From NCBI GenBank assembly GCA_945862035.1, contig CAMAXB010000038.1, positions 1 through 14,813 of the forward strand: 14,813 nucleotides of DNA. Direction: 5' to 3'. This DNA comes from Opitutus sp. GAS368 (GTDB taxonomy: Bacteria; Verrucomicrobiota; Verrucomicrobiia; Opitutales; Opitutaceae). Position numbers and translations under genes: made by a program. The notes beneath the pieces are model-generated. The model worked only from the letters and a program-made list of their open reading frames with translations, did no database searches and was not told where the DNA came from. Below are positions 8,132 through 14,813 of this stretch, in pieces (position 1 is the stretch's first letter; every line of letters begins with the position of its first letter).

Positions 8132-10778
8132 ACTGCGTTCTGCAGGCACGGCGTGCCGCGGGCTCGGGGCTGCGCTGCTGGTGCTGATGGGACTCCCGGA
8201 CCGAGCGTCCGCCGCCACCGCGGCCGACGTGGGCTACACGACGGTGCTTGATCCGCAGCTCTCGTTCTTCGAGGCCACCCTCGATGCGCGGGAACTCGCC
8301 CCGCAGGGCACGCGGGAAAATCTCGTGCCGCGCGGGATTATCCTCCCGCTGGGCCGCGACACCTTTGTCTGCTTCGACACCGAGCTCCTGCGCGTGGCGG
8401 CGATTTGGAACGGCGGCTCAGTGACGCCGCACGGGATGGCCATGTACTCCTACGCCGACCCGCTGCGCGAAATTCCCGGCGGGCAACGCCTGCTCTCGAA
8501 GCCGGTGGGCCGTATCTGGGCCTCGACCGGACTGTACCCAGGTTGGAGCGACGCGGATCGCCCGGTCTTGTCCGATCCCCGTGCGCGGGGCGCGGATCCG
8601 GACGAGTTGGGCCGCGGACCCCTGCCGCAAACGATGGGCCGCTGGCGTGGCGTCGTGGATACCGGCGCCTCTGCGATCCTGCGCTATACGGTGGGCGAAA
8701 CTGAGTTCACTGAATCCTTCTCCCTCACCGAAAAGCAGGGGCGCGCCGTGGTGGAGCGCCGGATCGCCATTCGCGGCCTGACCAAGGCTCTCCGTCTGGT
8801 CGTCAATGATTTCGGGACAAGCCCGGTCGTGGCTGACCAGCAAACGGGCACTGGCGCTTCGTTGGAGCGGGCCGGCAGCCAGGTTGTGCTGCAGGTGCGA
8901 CCCCCCGCGCGCACGGCGGTTCAGGACCTCGCGATTGCCTACCAATTGACGGAGGATCCCATCGCGAGCCTCGCACTGGCGCCCCAAGCGCCGGGCCTCC
9001 CGCAGGGTAAATCGGCGCGTTGGGCCGAGGTGGCGCACTCTGACGTCGTCCTTTCGCCGCCGCAGGGTGCGTATCAGGCCGAGCGAATCACCGTGCCCTA
9101 TCCCAATCCGTGGCAGCGTCGAATCCGTCCGATCGACCTGGTCTTCCGCGCCGACGGCACGGCCCTCGTGCTGGCGTTTGACGGGGACGTCTATGCGGTG
9201 AGCGGCCTCGATCAGGCCGGCCGCCGGCCCGAGTGGCGGCGAATTGCGGCGGGCTTCAATGAACCGCAGGCGATTCAGCTCCGCGAAGGAAAGGCCTTTG
9301 TCTTTAGCCGCCTGGGCGTGACTGAGCTCGTTGATCATGATGGCGACGGCGAGACCGACGAGTATGCGCTGTTCACCAATGCCTTTGCGCAGAGCGCAGA
9401 GACGCGCGATTACCCGCTGAGTCTCCTCGTGCGTCCGGATGGATCGTTTCTCGTGGCTAAGGGTGGGCAGGGCGCTGTGCGCTCCATCGATAGCGGACGG
9501 GTGCTCCACGTCTCCGCCGACGGCCAGCGGGTCGAGCCCTTTGCCTACGGCCTGCGGAACGGCATTCTTGGCGCCAATCCGCGGACGGGCTTGGTCACGT
9601 CGACCGATCAGCAGGGCAACTGGGTTCCAACCTCGCCCGTCTTCAAGGTCAGCCGCGGCGCGTACTTCGGCTACGAGCCAGGTAAGCCAACGGTGGACAC
9701 GGCCGTCTCGCCGCCGCTCGTCTGGCTTCCTCACCGCGCGGCGCAGTCCACTGTGGGACAACTCAGCGGTTTTGATGATCGCGCCGGTCCCTTGAAGGAT
9801 GCGTTCGTCGTCATTGACTACCACCGACCCGGGTTGGCGAAGGTCCTGCTCCCCGACGAGGCCGACCCCGTTCAGGCGGCCGCAGTTTCGCTCGGGGTGA
9901 CCCTCCCGATCCCGGCCGTGCGCGGTCGGATCAATCCGGCTGACGGGTTGCCCTATTTTGTGGGATTCAAGATCGAAGGCTCGGTGTCACCCGAGATTGA
10001 GGGGCTGTGTCGCGTCCGTCCAATTCAAGCCACGGATGGAACCCCGGTGCAGGCCGAAGTTCGGCGCGAGGGGGTATTGCTCCGTTTCGCCGAGAAGCTC
10101 GATCCTGCGCGAATTCAGGACTTGGCCGGTTATGAAGTGAATTCCTGGGAGTATCGGCGGACGTCCGCCTACGGCTCGGGGCAGTTCCGTGCAGACGGCA
10201 GCCCGGGCATCGACGCGTGGCGTGTCCACAGTGTCTGGCCGGGACCGGACGGCCGTTCCGTGTTCATCGCGATTCCGGGCCTGCGCCTGACGATGCAACT
10301 CGAGGTCAAACACCAGCTGTTGGGAAGTGCGGCCTCGGTGTACTTCACCATCAATCGCCTCGATACGCTTTCGGCGCGGGACGGAGCTTTTGCCCAGCTC
10401 GATCTGCAGCGGCGCTTCGCTGAACCGAGGGTGACGTCATCGTCTACTTTGCAGTCGGCTGCGTTGTCGGAGATTTCCCTCGACCGCGGCCGCGCACTCG
10501 CCGCCGAACTCGGCTGCCTCGGTTGTCATTCCCTTGATGGATCGACCGCGGGTCGTCCCGGGCCGACCTTCCGCGGTCTCCCCGGGAAAGTGCGCCGCTT
10601 GGACGATGGTCGCGAGCTGGCAGCGGACGACGCGTACCTCGCCCGCTCGATCCTCAACCCGGCCGACGACATCGTCGACGGCTTCGCGGGGCGCGAGATC
10701 GCCATGCCCTCGTATCAGGGCGTGGTCGATGAGCGCGGACTCCAGTCGCTGGTCCTCTACTTGAAGTCCCTTCGCTAG
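8106..10778 (+). CDS. Secreted DUF6797 protein with C-terminal mono-haem cytochrome c
   Basis: An 890-aa exported protein. ATG 8106 lies within the last 26 nt of the amidohydrolase gene and gives a signal peptide (hydrophobic core LGAALLVLMGL, cleavage near ASA at ~35). Starts further upstream (frame open from 8013) would only add basic shadow sequence of the amidohydrolase gene. Residues ~45-330 match the DUF6797 pattern (LDPQLSFFEATLDARELAPQ, FVCFDTELLRVAAIWNGG). The middle holds propeller-type strands with an Asp loop, DHDGDGETDEY, as in PVC dehydrogenases. Residues ~795-890 are a cytochrome c domain with CLGCH at 804-808 and the likely axial Met867 in IAMPSYQG. It is the last gene of the operon. 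Probable role: periplasmic oxidation or electron transfer alongside the other haem protein; this is inference, as DUF6797 has no established activity that I know of. Confidence 0.82.
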   Translation: MPSACSSFRLRSAGTACRGLGAALLVLMGLPDRASAATAADVGYTTVLDPQLSFFEATLDARELAPQGTRENLVPRGIILPLGRDTFVCFDTELLRVAAIWNGGSVTPHGMAMYSYADPLREIPGGQRLLSKPVGRIWASTGLYPGWSDADRPVLSDPRARGADPDELGRGPLPQTMGRWRGVVDTGASAILRYTVGETEFTESFSLTEKQGRAVVERRIAIRGLTKALRLVVNDFGTSPVVADQQTGTGASLERAGSQVVLQVRPPARTAVQDLAIAYQLTEDPIASLALAPQAPGLPQGKSARWAEVAHSDVVLSPPQGAYQAERITVPYPNPWQRRIRPIDLVFRADGTALVLAFDGDVYAVSGLDQAGRRPEWRRIAAGFNEPQAIQLREGKAFVFSRLGVTELVDHDGDGETDEYALFTNAFAQSAETRDYPLSLLVRPDGSFLVAKGGQGAVRSIDSGRVLHVSADGQRVEPFAYGLRNGILGANPRTGLVTSTDQQGNWVPTSPVFKVSRGAYFGYEPGKPTVDTAVSPPLVWLPHRAAQSTVGQLSGFDDRAGPLKDAFVVIDYHRPGLAKVLLPDEADPVQAAAVSLGVTLPIPAVRGRINPADGLPYFVGFKIEGSVSPEIEGLCRVRPIQATDGTPVQAEVRREGVLLRFAEKLDPARIQDLAGYEVNSWEYRRTSAYGSGQFRADGSPGIDAWRVHSVWPGPDGRSVFIAIPGLRLTMQLEVKHQLLGSAASVYFTINRLDTLSARDGAFAQLDLQRRFAEPRVTSSSTLQSAALSEISLDRGRALAAELGCLGCHSLDGSTAGRPGPTFRGLPGKVRRLDDGRELAADDAYLARSILNPADDIVDGFAGREIAMPSYQGVVDERGLQSLVLYLKSLR

Positions 10779-11029
10779 GGCCGTACGGTCAAGACCGCGA
10801 TAGGGCTCCGGTGGCTTCAATCCCCTGCGCGGTGGGCCCACTCCCGCCCGGGCTGGGTACGGCGGGCGGGCAACGCCTCGCGACAGCGTTTTAAATGAAA
10901 CTGTAGCCGAACGGAAGGCGTGCACGAGGCACGTCCCGTGCTACGCCAAGCTCGTTTCCGTCGTAACGTGCCTCGTGCGCGCCCTCCGAGGGCATGGTCA
11001 AGCCTTGCCCTTATCCAGGAGATGCACGC
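10779..11029 (+). other. Convergent intergenic region with several self-complementary segments
   Basis: This 251-nt gap separates the operon from the convergent aldo/keto reductase gene, so it should terminate transcription from both sides. It contains a 10-bp palindrome GTGGGCCCAC (10832-10841), a 7-bp stem CCCGCCC/GGGCGGG (10843-10849 with 10864-10870), and a weak 5-bp stem AACGC/GCGTT (10872-10876 with 10886-10890) followed by TT. It also contains a large inverted repeat listed separately. No open frame in the gap looks like a real gene. Confidence 0.55.
10917..10983. repeat. Large imperfect inverted repeat, REP-like or bidirectional terminator
   Basis: GCACGAGGCACGT at 10922-10934 is the exact reverse complement of ACGTGCCTCGTGC at 10966-10978. 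Extending outward through one T/G position (10921 with 10979) adds four more pairs, giving 18-nt arms at 10917-10934 and 10966-10983 around a 31-nt spacer. Inside the left arm a competing small hairpin, GCACG-TCC-CGTGC (10929-10941), is possible. It sits between convergent genes, a favoured place for bidirectional terminators and for dispersed palindromic repeats. Confidence 0.75.
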
Positions 11030-11959
11030 TCACACCGCCTCGGCGGCGATCCGTGCGCGGAGCGCGGTGTCGGGCAGGGGGCCTCGACCGGCCCCGAGGT
11101 TGTCGACCATATGCTCCGGGCGGGAGGTCGCGGGGATCGCGCAGGTAACCGCGGGGTGGGAAATCACGAATTTTAGCAAAAGCTGCGCCCAGCTCGTGCC
11201 GCCGATCTCGGCCGCCCAAGACGGCAGCGCCTTGCTCCGCAGCCGCCGAAGGAGCTCACCGCCGGCAAAGGGTCGGTTGATGATCACCGCCACGCCGCGC
11301 TCAAGCGCGAGCGGCAGCAGGCGCTGCTCGGCCTCACGCTCGCCGACAGAATAGTTGATCTGGATGAAATCGAGTGCCTGTGAAGCGACGAGGCGGGCGA
11401 CGGCCTCGTGGCTGCCGGCGGTGTAGTGCGTGATCCCGAGGAATCGAACCAGGCCCTGCTGCTTCCAGTCGCGCAGGGTCGCGAGGTGGGTGTCGACGTC
11501 GACCAGGTTGTGGACCTGCATCAGGTCCACCGGTTGGGCGCGGAGCTTGCGCATCGATTCCCGCATCTGGGCGATCCCCTGCGCCCGGCCCGCGGTCCAG
11601 ACCTTGGTCGCGACAAAGAGCTTGGGCCGCAGGCCCTGTTTTTCCATGAGCTCGCCGGCCACGTCCTCCGAACGTCCGTACATGGGCGAGGAGTCGACCA
11701 CGCGGCCGCCACCCGCGGCAAACGCGGCCAGCACGGCCTCGAGCGGCGCGCGTTCGGCCGGGGCGGGACCCACGTCGAAGGTCTGCCAGGTGCCCATGCC
11801 GATCACGGGAAGCCTTTCGCCGGAAGAGGGAATGGGGCGGGTGAGCAAGGGAGTGGCGCCGGTCGGGGCGTTCGGGGTGGTTTGGGCCGGCAGCGGCGGC
11901 GTCAGCGTGGCGACACCTACGCCCGTTCCAATCAGTCGGAGGGCTTCGCGGCGGGTCAT
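11030..11959 (-). CDS. Tat-exported aldo/keto reductase
   Basis: A 309-aa (alpha/beta)8-barrel oxidoreductase of the aldo/keto reductase superfamily, which normally reduces aldehydes or ketones with NAD(P)H. The complete catalytic tetrad is visible: D89, Y94 (DSSPMYG), K119 (VATKVW) and H150 (LMQVH). The N-terminus, MTRREALRLIGTGVGVATLT, has a twin-arginine pair and a hydrophobic stretch, indicating Tat export, followed by a low-complexity Pro/Thr linker to about residue 45. It lies alone on the minus strand, convergent with the operon and divergent from the antiporter gene. No Shine-Dalgarno is visible. An exported nicotinamide-dependent enzyme is puzzling; it may carry its cofactor through Tat already bound. 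Physiological substrate unknown; whether it belongs to the operon's pathway is open. Confidence 0.88.
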   Translation of the reverse strand: MTRREALRLIGTGVGVATLTPPLPAQTTPNAPTGATPLLTRPIPSSGERLPVIGMGTWQTFDVGPAPAERAPLEAVLAAFAAGGGRVVDSSPMYGRSEDVAGELMEKQGLRPKLFVATKVWTAGRAQGIAQMRESMRKLRAQPVDLMQVHNLVDVDTHLATLRDWKQQGLVRFLGITHYTAGSHEAVARLVASQALDFIQINYSVGEREAEQRLLPLALERGVAVIINRPFAGGELLRRLRSKALPSWAAEIGGTSWAQLLLKFVISHPAVTCAIPATSRPEHMVDNLGAGRGPLPDTALRARIAAEAV

Positions 11960-12276
11960 GGCGGGAGGGATTGGCCCGAACCCTAGCGGGCGGGCGCGCG
12001 AAAGCCATCACCGGACGCGCGTATCCGCCGGAATTTCCCGCCCACCCGGATTTTTTTCGCCCGGACGGGGGGTTTACATTTGCGGAGGCAAACCGAATGA
12101 CTGTCTTCTCCCGTACGGATTGCCCTGCCCCGCGGCAGGTCGAGCCCAAGTCGGCCAAGACTCCCTCACCCGGCGCTCCGCGCTCGTGGAGGGGAACTTC
12201 GGTCCCGGTCTTTGTTCATCGGCCTGCCCGCCGGGCCGCCCACTCATTCCCCCGTTCAGTCCCTCAACCGCCCACC
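11960..12276. promoter_or_regulatory. Divergent intergenic region between aldo/keto reductase and antiporter
   Basis: This 317-nt gap should hold promoters for both divergent genes, but no confident -35/-10 pair was found. It contains GGAGG at 12084-12088, 8 nt before an in-frame ATG at 12097, and a 6-bp hairpin CCTGCC/GGCAGG at 12124-12139. The frame leading into the antiporter is open throughout, but its translation is Pro/Arg/Ser-rich and does not resemble a domain. Confidence 0.4.
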
Positions 12277-14619
12277 ATGGAAGGCATCGGCCTCATTCAG
12301 GATCTCGCTGTGGTGCTGCTCTTCGCCGGAGCCGCCGGGGTGCTCTGTAAGCGCGTGGGGTTGTCGGTCATCGTAGGCTATCTTGCGGCAGGCATGCTGA
12401 TCGGTCCCTACACGCCGCCCTTTGCCTTCATCAGCGACGTCGACCGCGTCCAGACCCTTTCCCAGGTCGGCCTGGTCTTCCTGATGTTCGCGATCGGGCT
12501 CGGCCTGAGTCTCACCAAGCTGAAGGAAATGGGTCTGCCCGTACTGCTCGCCACCGGGCTGGGCGCCTTCTTCATGCTCAACCTCACCCAGATCCTCGGC
12601 GTCGCCGTGGGCTGGACTCCCCTGCAGAGCCTCTTTGTCGCGAGCATGTTCATGGTCTCAAGCTCCGCCGTGATCGCCAAGATCATCGGCGAGCTCAAGT
12701 TGACCCATGAGGGCTCGGCCCAGCGCGCCCTTAGCGTGACTGTGATGGAGGACGTGGTCGCGGTCGTCATGTTGACCGTTCTCGCTAGCCAGACCCAAGG
12801 GAGCGGCGACACCAACCTGGGCGGCCTCCTCGCGACCATGAGCGCCTTTGTCGTGCTGCTCGTCGGTGCCGGCCTGCTGCTGGTGCCGCGCCTCTTCCGC
12901 CGGCTTGAGGCCAAGGCCGATCCGGAGCTCCAGGCGATCATCGTGGCGGGCCTCCTCTTCCTCCTCGCGGTCAGCGCGGCTAAGGCAGGCTACTCGCTCG
13001 CACTCGGCGCCTTTTTGCTCGGCGCGATCGTCGCCGAAATGCCGCAGAAGGCGGGCGTGGAGCGCGCCTTCGTCGGCATGCGCGACATCTTCAGCAGCGT
13101 TTTCTTTGTCTCGATCGGCATGATGATTGATCCGCGGCTCCTACTCGATGTCTGGGTCTGGATTCTCGGACTAACCGTCTTCGTCATGATCGCGCGTCCG
13201 CTGGCGACCTCGCTCGCGATGATCGTGACGGGCGCTCCGCCGCAGGAGGCCCGCCGCGCCAGCCTGCTGCTCACGCCCCTCGGCGAATTTTCCTTCATCA
13301 TCGCCCAGCTGGGCGTCAGCAGCCGCGTGCTGCCCGAGCGCTACTATCCTCTCGCCGTCGGGGTCGCGATTCTCACCGTGCTGGTGACGCCGTTCGTGAA
13401 TCGCCGGGCGCCCGCGCTGCTCGAGCTAGTCCAGCGAATCGAGCCGCGCTGGCTCACCCGGACATTCGATGCCTACCACGGCTGGCTCACCCAGATCCGG
13501 GAAGGCAACGCCGCCCCGCTGGTCTGGCGCCTAGCGAAGGGCCGCCTGATCCAGGTGGTCGTTGAGATGCTGCTCGTGACCGGCCTACTGATCTTCGCCC
13601 CGCCGCTGCTCGAGGCGATCGAGCCCTTGGTCCGGTCGACCTTCCTCGAGGGCGCCATGCTACCCTATGTCTACTGGGGTTTCATCGGTCTGCTGGTGCT
13701 CATCCTGATCTTCGCCATCTGGCGCAATCTCGTCACAGTCGGCATGGTCTTTGCCGAGAGCCTGGGCGCCGTAGGCGTCCTCACGCCCGGCATGATCGAC
13801 AAGGCGTTTCGCGGCCTCATCGCCGTCATCCTCGGCTACTGGCTCTATCTCATCCTCCCCGTCGAATCGCTGCCCGCTTGGGGCTGGGTGTTCATTGCGG
13901 CGGGCGCGATGATCCTGATCGGCGTAAGCTCAAGCCGGCTCATCTACTGGCACAGCGCGTGGCAGTCTTCGGTGCAGGACGTGTTCACCGGCGAGGCCGC
14001 TGGCGGAACCGGATCTCGCGCAACCGCCCGGGCCACCCTCGGACACGGTCTTGAGTCCTGGGGCCTGCGCCTTGAGGAAGTCGTCATCCCTGATCTAGCC
14101 GCATCCGCCGGCGTCTCGCTCGCCCAACTTGGCCTCACTGCCCGTTTCAGTTGTTCTGTAGTCGAAATCGAGCGCAATGGCTATGTCATCACCAGCACCG
14201 GACCCGATCTCCGCATCTATCCGGGCGACAAGTTGCTGCTGCTGGGCCGCAACGACGGCCTTGTCGGCGCCCGTGAGTACCTGCTCGCCGGCAGCACGAC
14301 CCCCGTCGCCACCCCCGAGGGAGCCGAGGGCGCGTTCAGCGGCTCCATCCTCGAGACGGGTGTGCTGCGCTCGCCGGCCCACGACGGCAAGACCCTCGCC
14401 GAGCTCAAGGTCGCGCAGGCTACCGGCGTCCGCATCGTGGGCGTCCAGCGCGGCGAGGAACGCATCATCAATCCCGACGGTCGCCAAGTCCTGCGCGCGG
14501 GCGACCATCTGCTCGTCGTCGGCACGCTGACCGAACTCCGCGCCTTCCGCCGCTGGCTCAAGCCCGAGGCCTCCCCGCCCGCGACCGGCACGGGCACCCC
14601 ATTTAAGCGTTCCGTTTGA
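12277..14619 (+). CDS. CPA2/Kef-type monovalent cation:proton antiporter with two C-terminal RCK_C (TrkA-C) domains
   Basis: A 780-aa inner-membrane protein. Residues 1-~385 form the Na+/H+ exchanger (CPA2) domain, beginning directly with a membrane helix (LIQDLAVVLLFAGAAGVLC). It includes MEDVVAVVML with the likely ion-binding Asp159, GAFLLGAIVAEMP, VFFVSIGMMIDP and TPLGEFSFIIAQLG, all typical of Kef/RosB-like antiporters. Residues ~425-560 add about four more hydrophobic helices. Residues ~597-672 and ~688-761 are two RCK_C-type ligand-sensing domains, each with a gly-asp turn before a hydrophobic strand (YPGDKLLLLGR, RAGDHLLVVG). The N-terminal nucleotide-binding RCK domain of classic Kef proteins is absent. 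ATG 12277 is chosen because antiporters of this family start at the first helix; ATG 12097, with a better ribosome-binding site, would add 60 residues. Likely roles are K+ or Na+ efflux and pH homeostasis; ion specificity is not readable. Confidence 0.86.
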   Translation: MEGIGLIQDLAVVLLFAGAAGVLCKRVGLSVIVGYLAAGMLIGPYTPPFAFISDVDRVQTLSQVGLVFLMFAIGLGLSLTKLKEMGLPVLLATGLGAFFMLNLTQILGVAVGWTPLQSLFVASMFMVSSSAVIAKIIGELKLTHEGSAQRALSVTVMEDVVAVVMLTVLASQTQGSGDTNLGGLLATMSAFVVLLVGAGLLLVPRLFRRLEAKADPELQAIIVAGLLFLLAVSAAKAGYSLALGAFLLGAIVAEMPQKAGVERAFVGMRDIFSSVFFVSIGMMIDPRLLLDVWVWILGLTVFVMIARPLATSLAMIVTGAPPQEARRASLLLTPLGEFSFIIAQLGVSSRVLPERYYPLAVGVAILTVLVTPFVNRRAPALLELVQRIEPRWLTRTFDAYHGWLTQIREGNAAPLVWRLAKGRLIQVVVEMLLVTGLLIFAPPLLEAIEPLVRSTFLEGAMLPYVYWGFIGLLVLILIFAIWRNLVTVGMVFAESLGAVGVLTPGMIDKAFRGLIAVILGYWLYLILPVESLPAWGWVFIAAGAMILIGVSSSRLIYWHSAWQSSVQDVFTGEAAGGTGSRATARATLGHGLESWGLRLEEVVIPDLAASAGVSLAQLGLTARFSCSVVEIERNGYVITSTGPDLRIYPGDKLLLLGRNDGLVGAREYLLAGSTTPVATPEGAEGAFSGSILETGVLRSPAHDGKTLAELKVAQATGVRIVGVQRGEERIINPDGRQVLRAGDHLLVVGTLTELRAFRRWLKPEASPPATGTGTPFKRSV

Positions 14620-14724
14620 GGCGGGAAGGGAGAAATCCCGACGTACTCCTGTCGCGGGGCGGCAGAGCCTGCTTCAGTAAACCCTGCGCTGATTCGGTCT
14701 GATGCGCCGCCGCTGGCCCGGTGG

Positions 14725-14748
14725 CTTCCTTCCGACCTTCCTTCCGAC
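14725..14748. repeat. Two 12-bp direct repeats flanking the microsatellite
   Basis: CTTCCTTCCGAC occurs twice in tandem (14725-14736 and 14737-14748). Each copy is built from TTCC and CCGA tetramers, and the second runs straight into the pure CCGA array. This looks like the degenerate edge from which the tetranucleotide array expanded. Confidence 0.85.
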
Positions 14749-14813
14749 CGACCGACCGACCGACCGACCGACCGACCGACCGACCGACCGACCGACCGAC
14801 CGACCGACCGACC
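14744..14813. repeat. CCGA tetranucleotide microsatellite reaching the window end
   Basis: From 14744 to the last base the sequence is uninterrupted CCGA, 70 nt or 17.5 units, with no variants. It begins 125 nt after the antiporter stop. The array has no stop codon in any frame on either strand, so its true context (intergenic or the edge of a gene beyond the window) is not known. The window stopping inside it suggests a contig break at a slippage-prone repeat. Confidence 0.95.

Noticed and set aside
8418..9824. Long minus-strand open frame (468 codons) opposite the DUF6797 gene, and a similar one at 6929-8218
   Set aside because: The + strand frames have recognisable domains and signal peptides; the antisense translations are His/Arg/Gly-rich without domain features, as expected from GC-rich codon bias.
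12124..12139. CCTGCC/GGCAGG hairpin as an attenuator or terminator
   Set aside because: Six pairs in very GC-rich DNA with no T-run and no conserved context; likely chance.
14622..14640. CGGGA/TCCCG hairpin after the antiporter stop as terminator
   Set aside because: Only a 5-bp stem with a 9-nt loop and no T-run; too weak to call.
14744..14813. CRISPR array
   Set aside because: The array is a pure 4-bp tandem repeat without spacers.

Overview
The window looks like a chromosomal piece of a Verrucomicrobiota bacterium, most likely Opitutaceae (Opitutus/Lacunisphaera type). The DNA is GC-rich. It carries the end of a large TonB-dependent receptor and two secreted haem proteins of families concentrated in the Planctomycetes-Verrucomicrobia group (PVC-type CxxCH haem-binding dehydrogenase and a DUF6797 cytochrome). 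It also has Tat-exported enzymes and almost no Shine-Dalgarno sequences. Placement is by family recognition only; no search was run.

Layout. (1) 1-962: C-terminal part of a TonB-dependent outer-membrane receptor, cut by the window edge and closed by a strong hairpin at 976-1002. (2) 1184-10778: five tightly packed + strand genes that read as one operon. They are a 3-hydroxyisobutyrate-dehydrogenase-family oxidoreductase, an MFS transporter (ATGA overlap), a 1228-aa secreted multidomain haem protein, a Tat-exported ACMSD-like amidohydrolase (4-nt gap) and a secreted DUF6797/cytochrome c protein (26-nt overlap). (3) 10779-11029: a convergent intergenic gap with an 18-bp-arm imperfect inverted repeat. 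(4) 11030-11959, minus strand: a Tat-exported aldo/keto reductase. (5) 12277-14619: a CPA2/Kef-type cation:proton antiporter with two C-terminal RCK_C domains. (6) 14744-14813: a CCGA tetranucleotide microsatellite that runs off the window end.

How the genes may work together. The operon looks like a catabolic module spread over cell compartments. The neighbouring receptor could bring a ligand across the outer membrane. Two mono-haem secreted proteins could oxidise it or a derivative in the periplasm. A Tat-exported amidohydrolase/decarboxylase-fold enzyme could act there too. An MFS carrier could import an organic acid or sugar-type product, and a cytoplasmic NAD(P)-dependent beta-hydroxyacid-type dehydrogenase could finish the route. 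The substrate cannot be read from the sequence. Aromatic acids (ACMSD-like enzyme, acid-type MFS) and sugar acids (PVC dehydrogenase, HIBADH family) are both plausible.

Most notable observations: the fusion of a PVC-type dehydrogenase/HEAT/CHB/cytochrome c chain to a DUF6807 ('PmoA-like') domain; the loss of one metal-binding His in the amidohydrolase; the convergent inverted repeat; the CCGA microsatellite; and the only good Shine-Dalgarno sequence lying upstream of an unlikely N-terminal extension of the antiporter.
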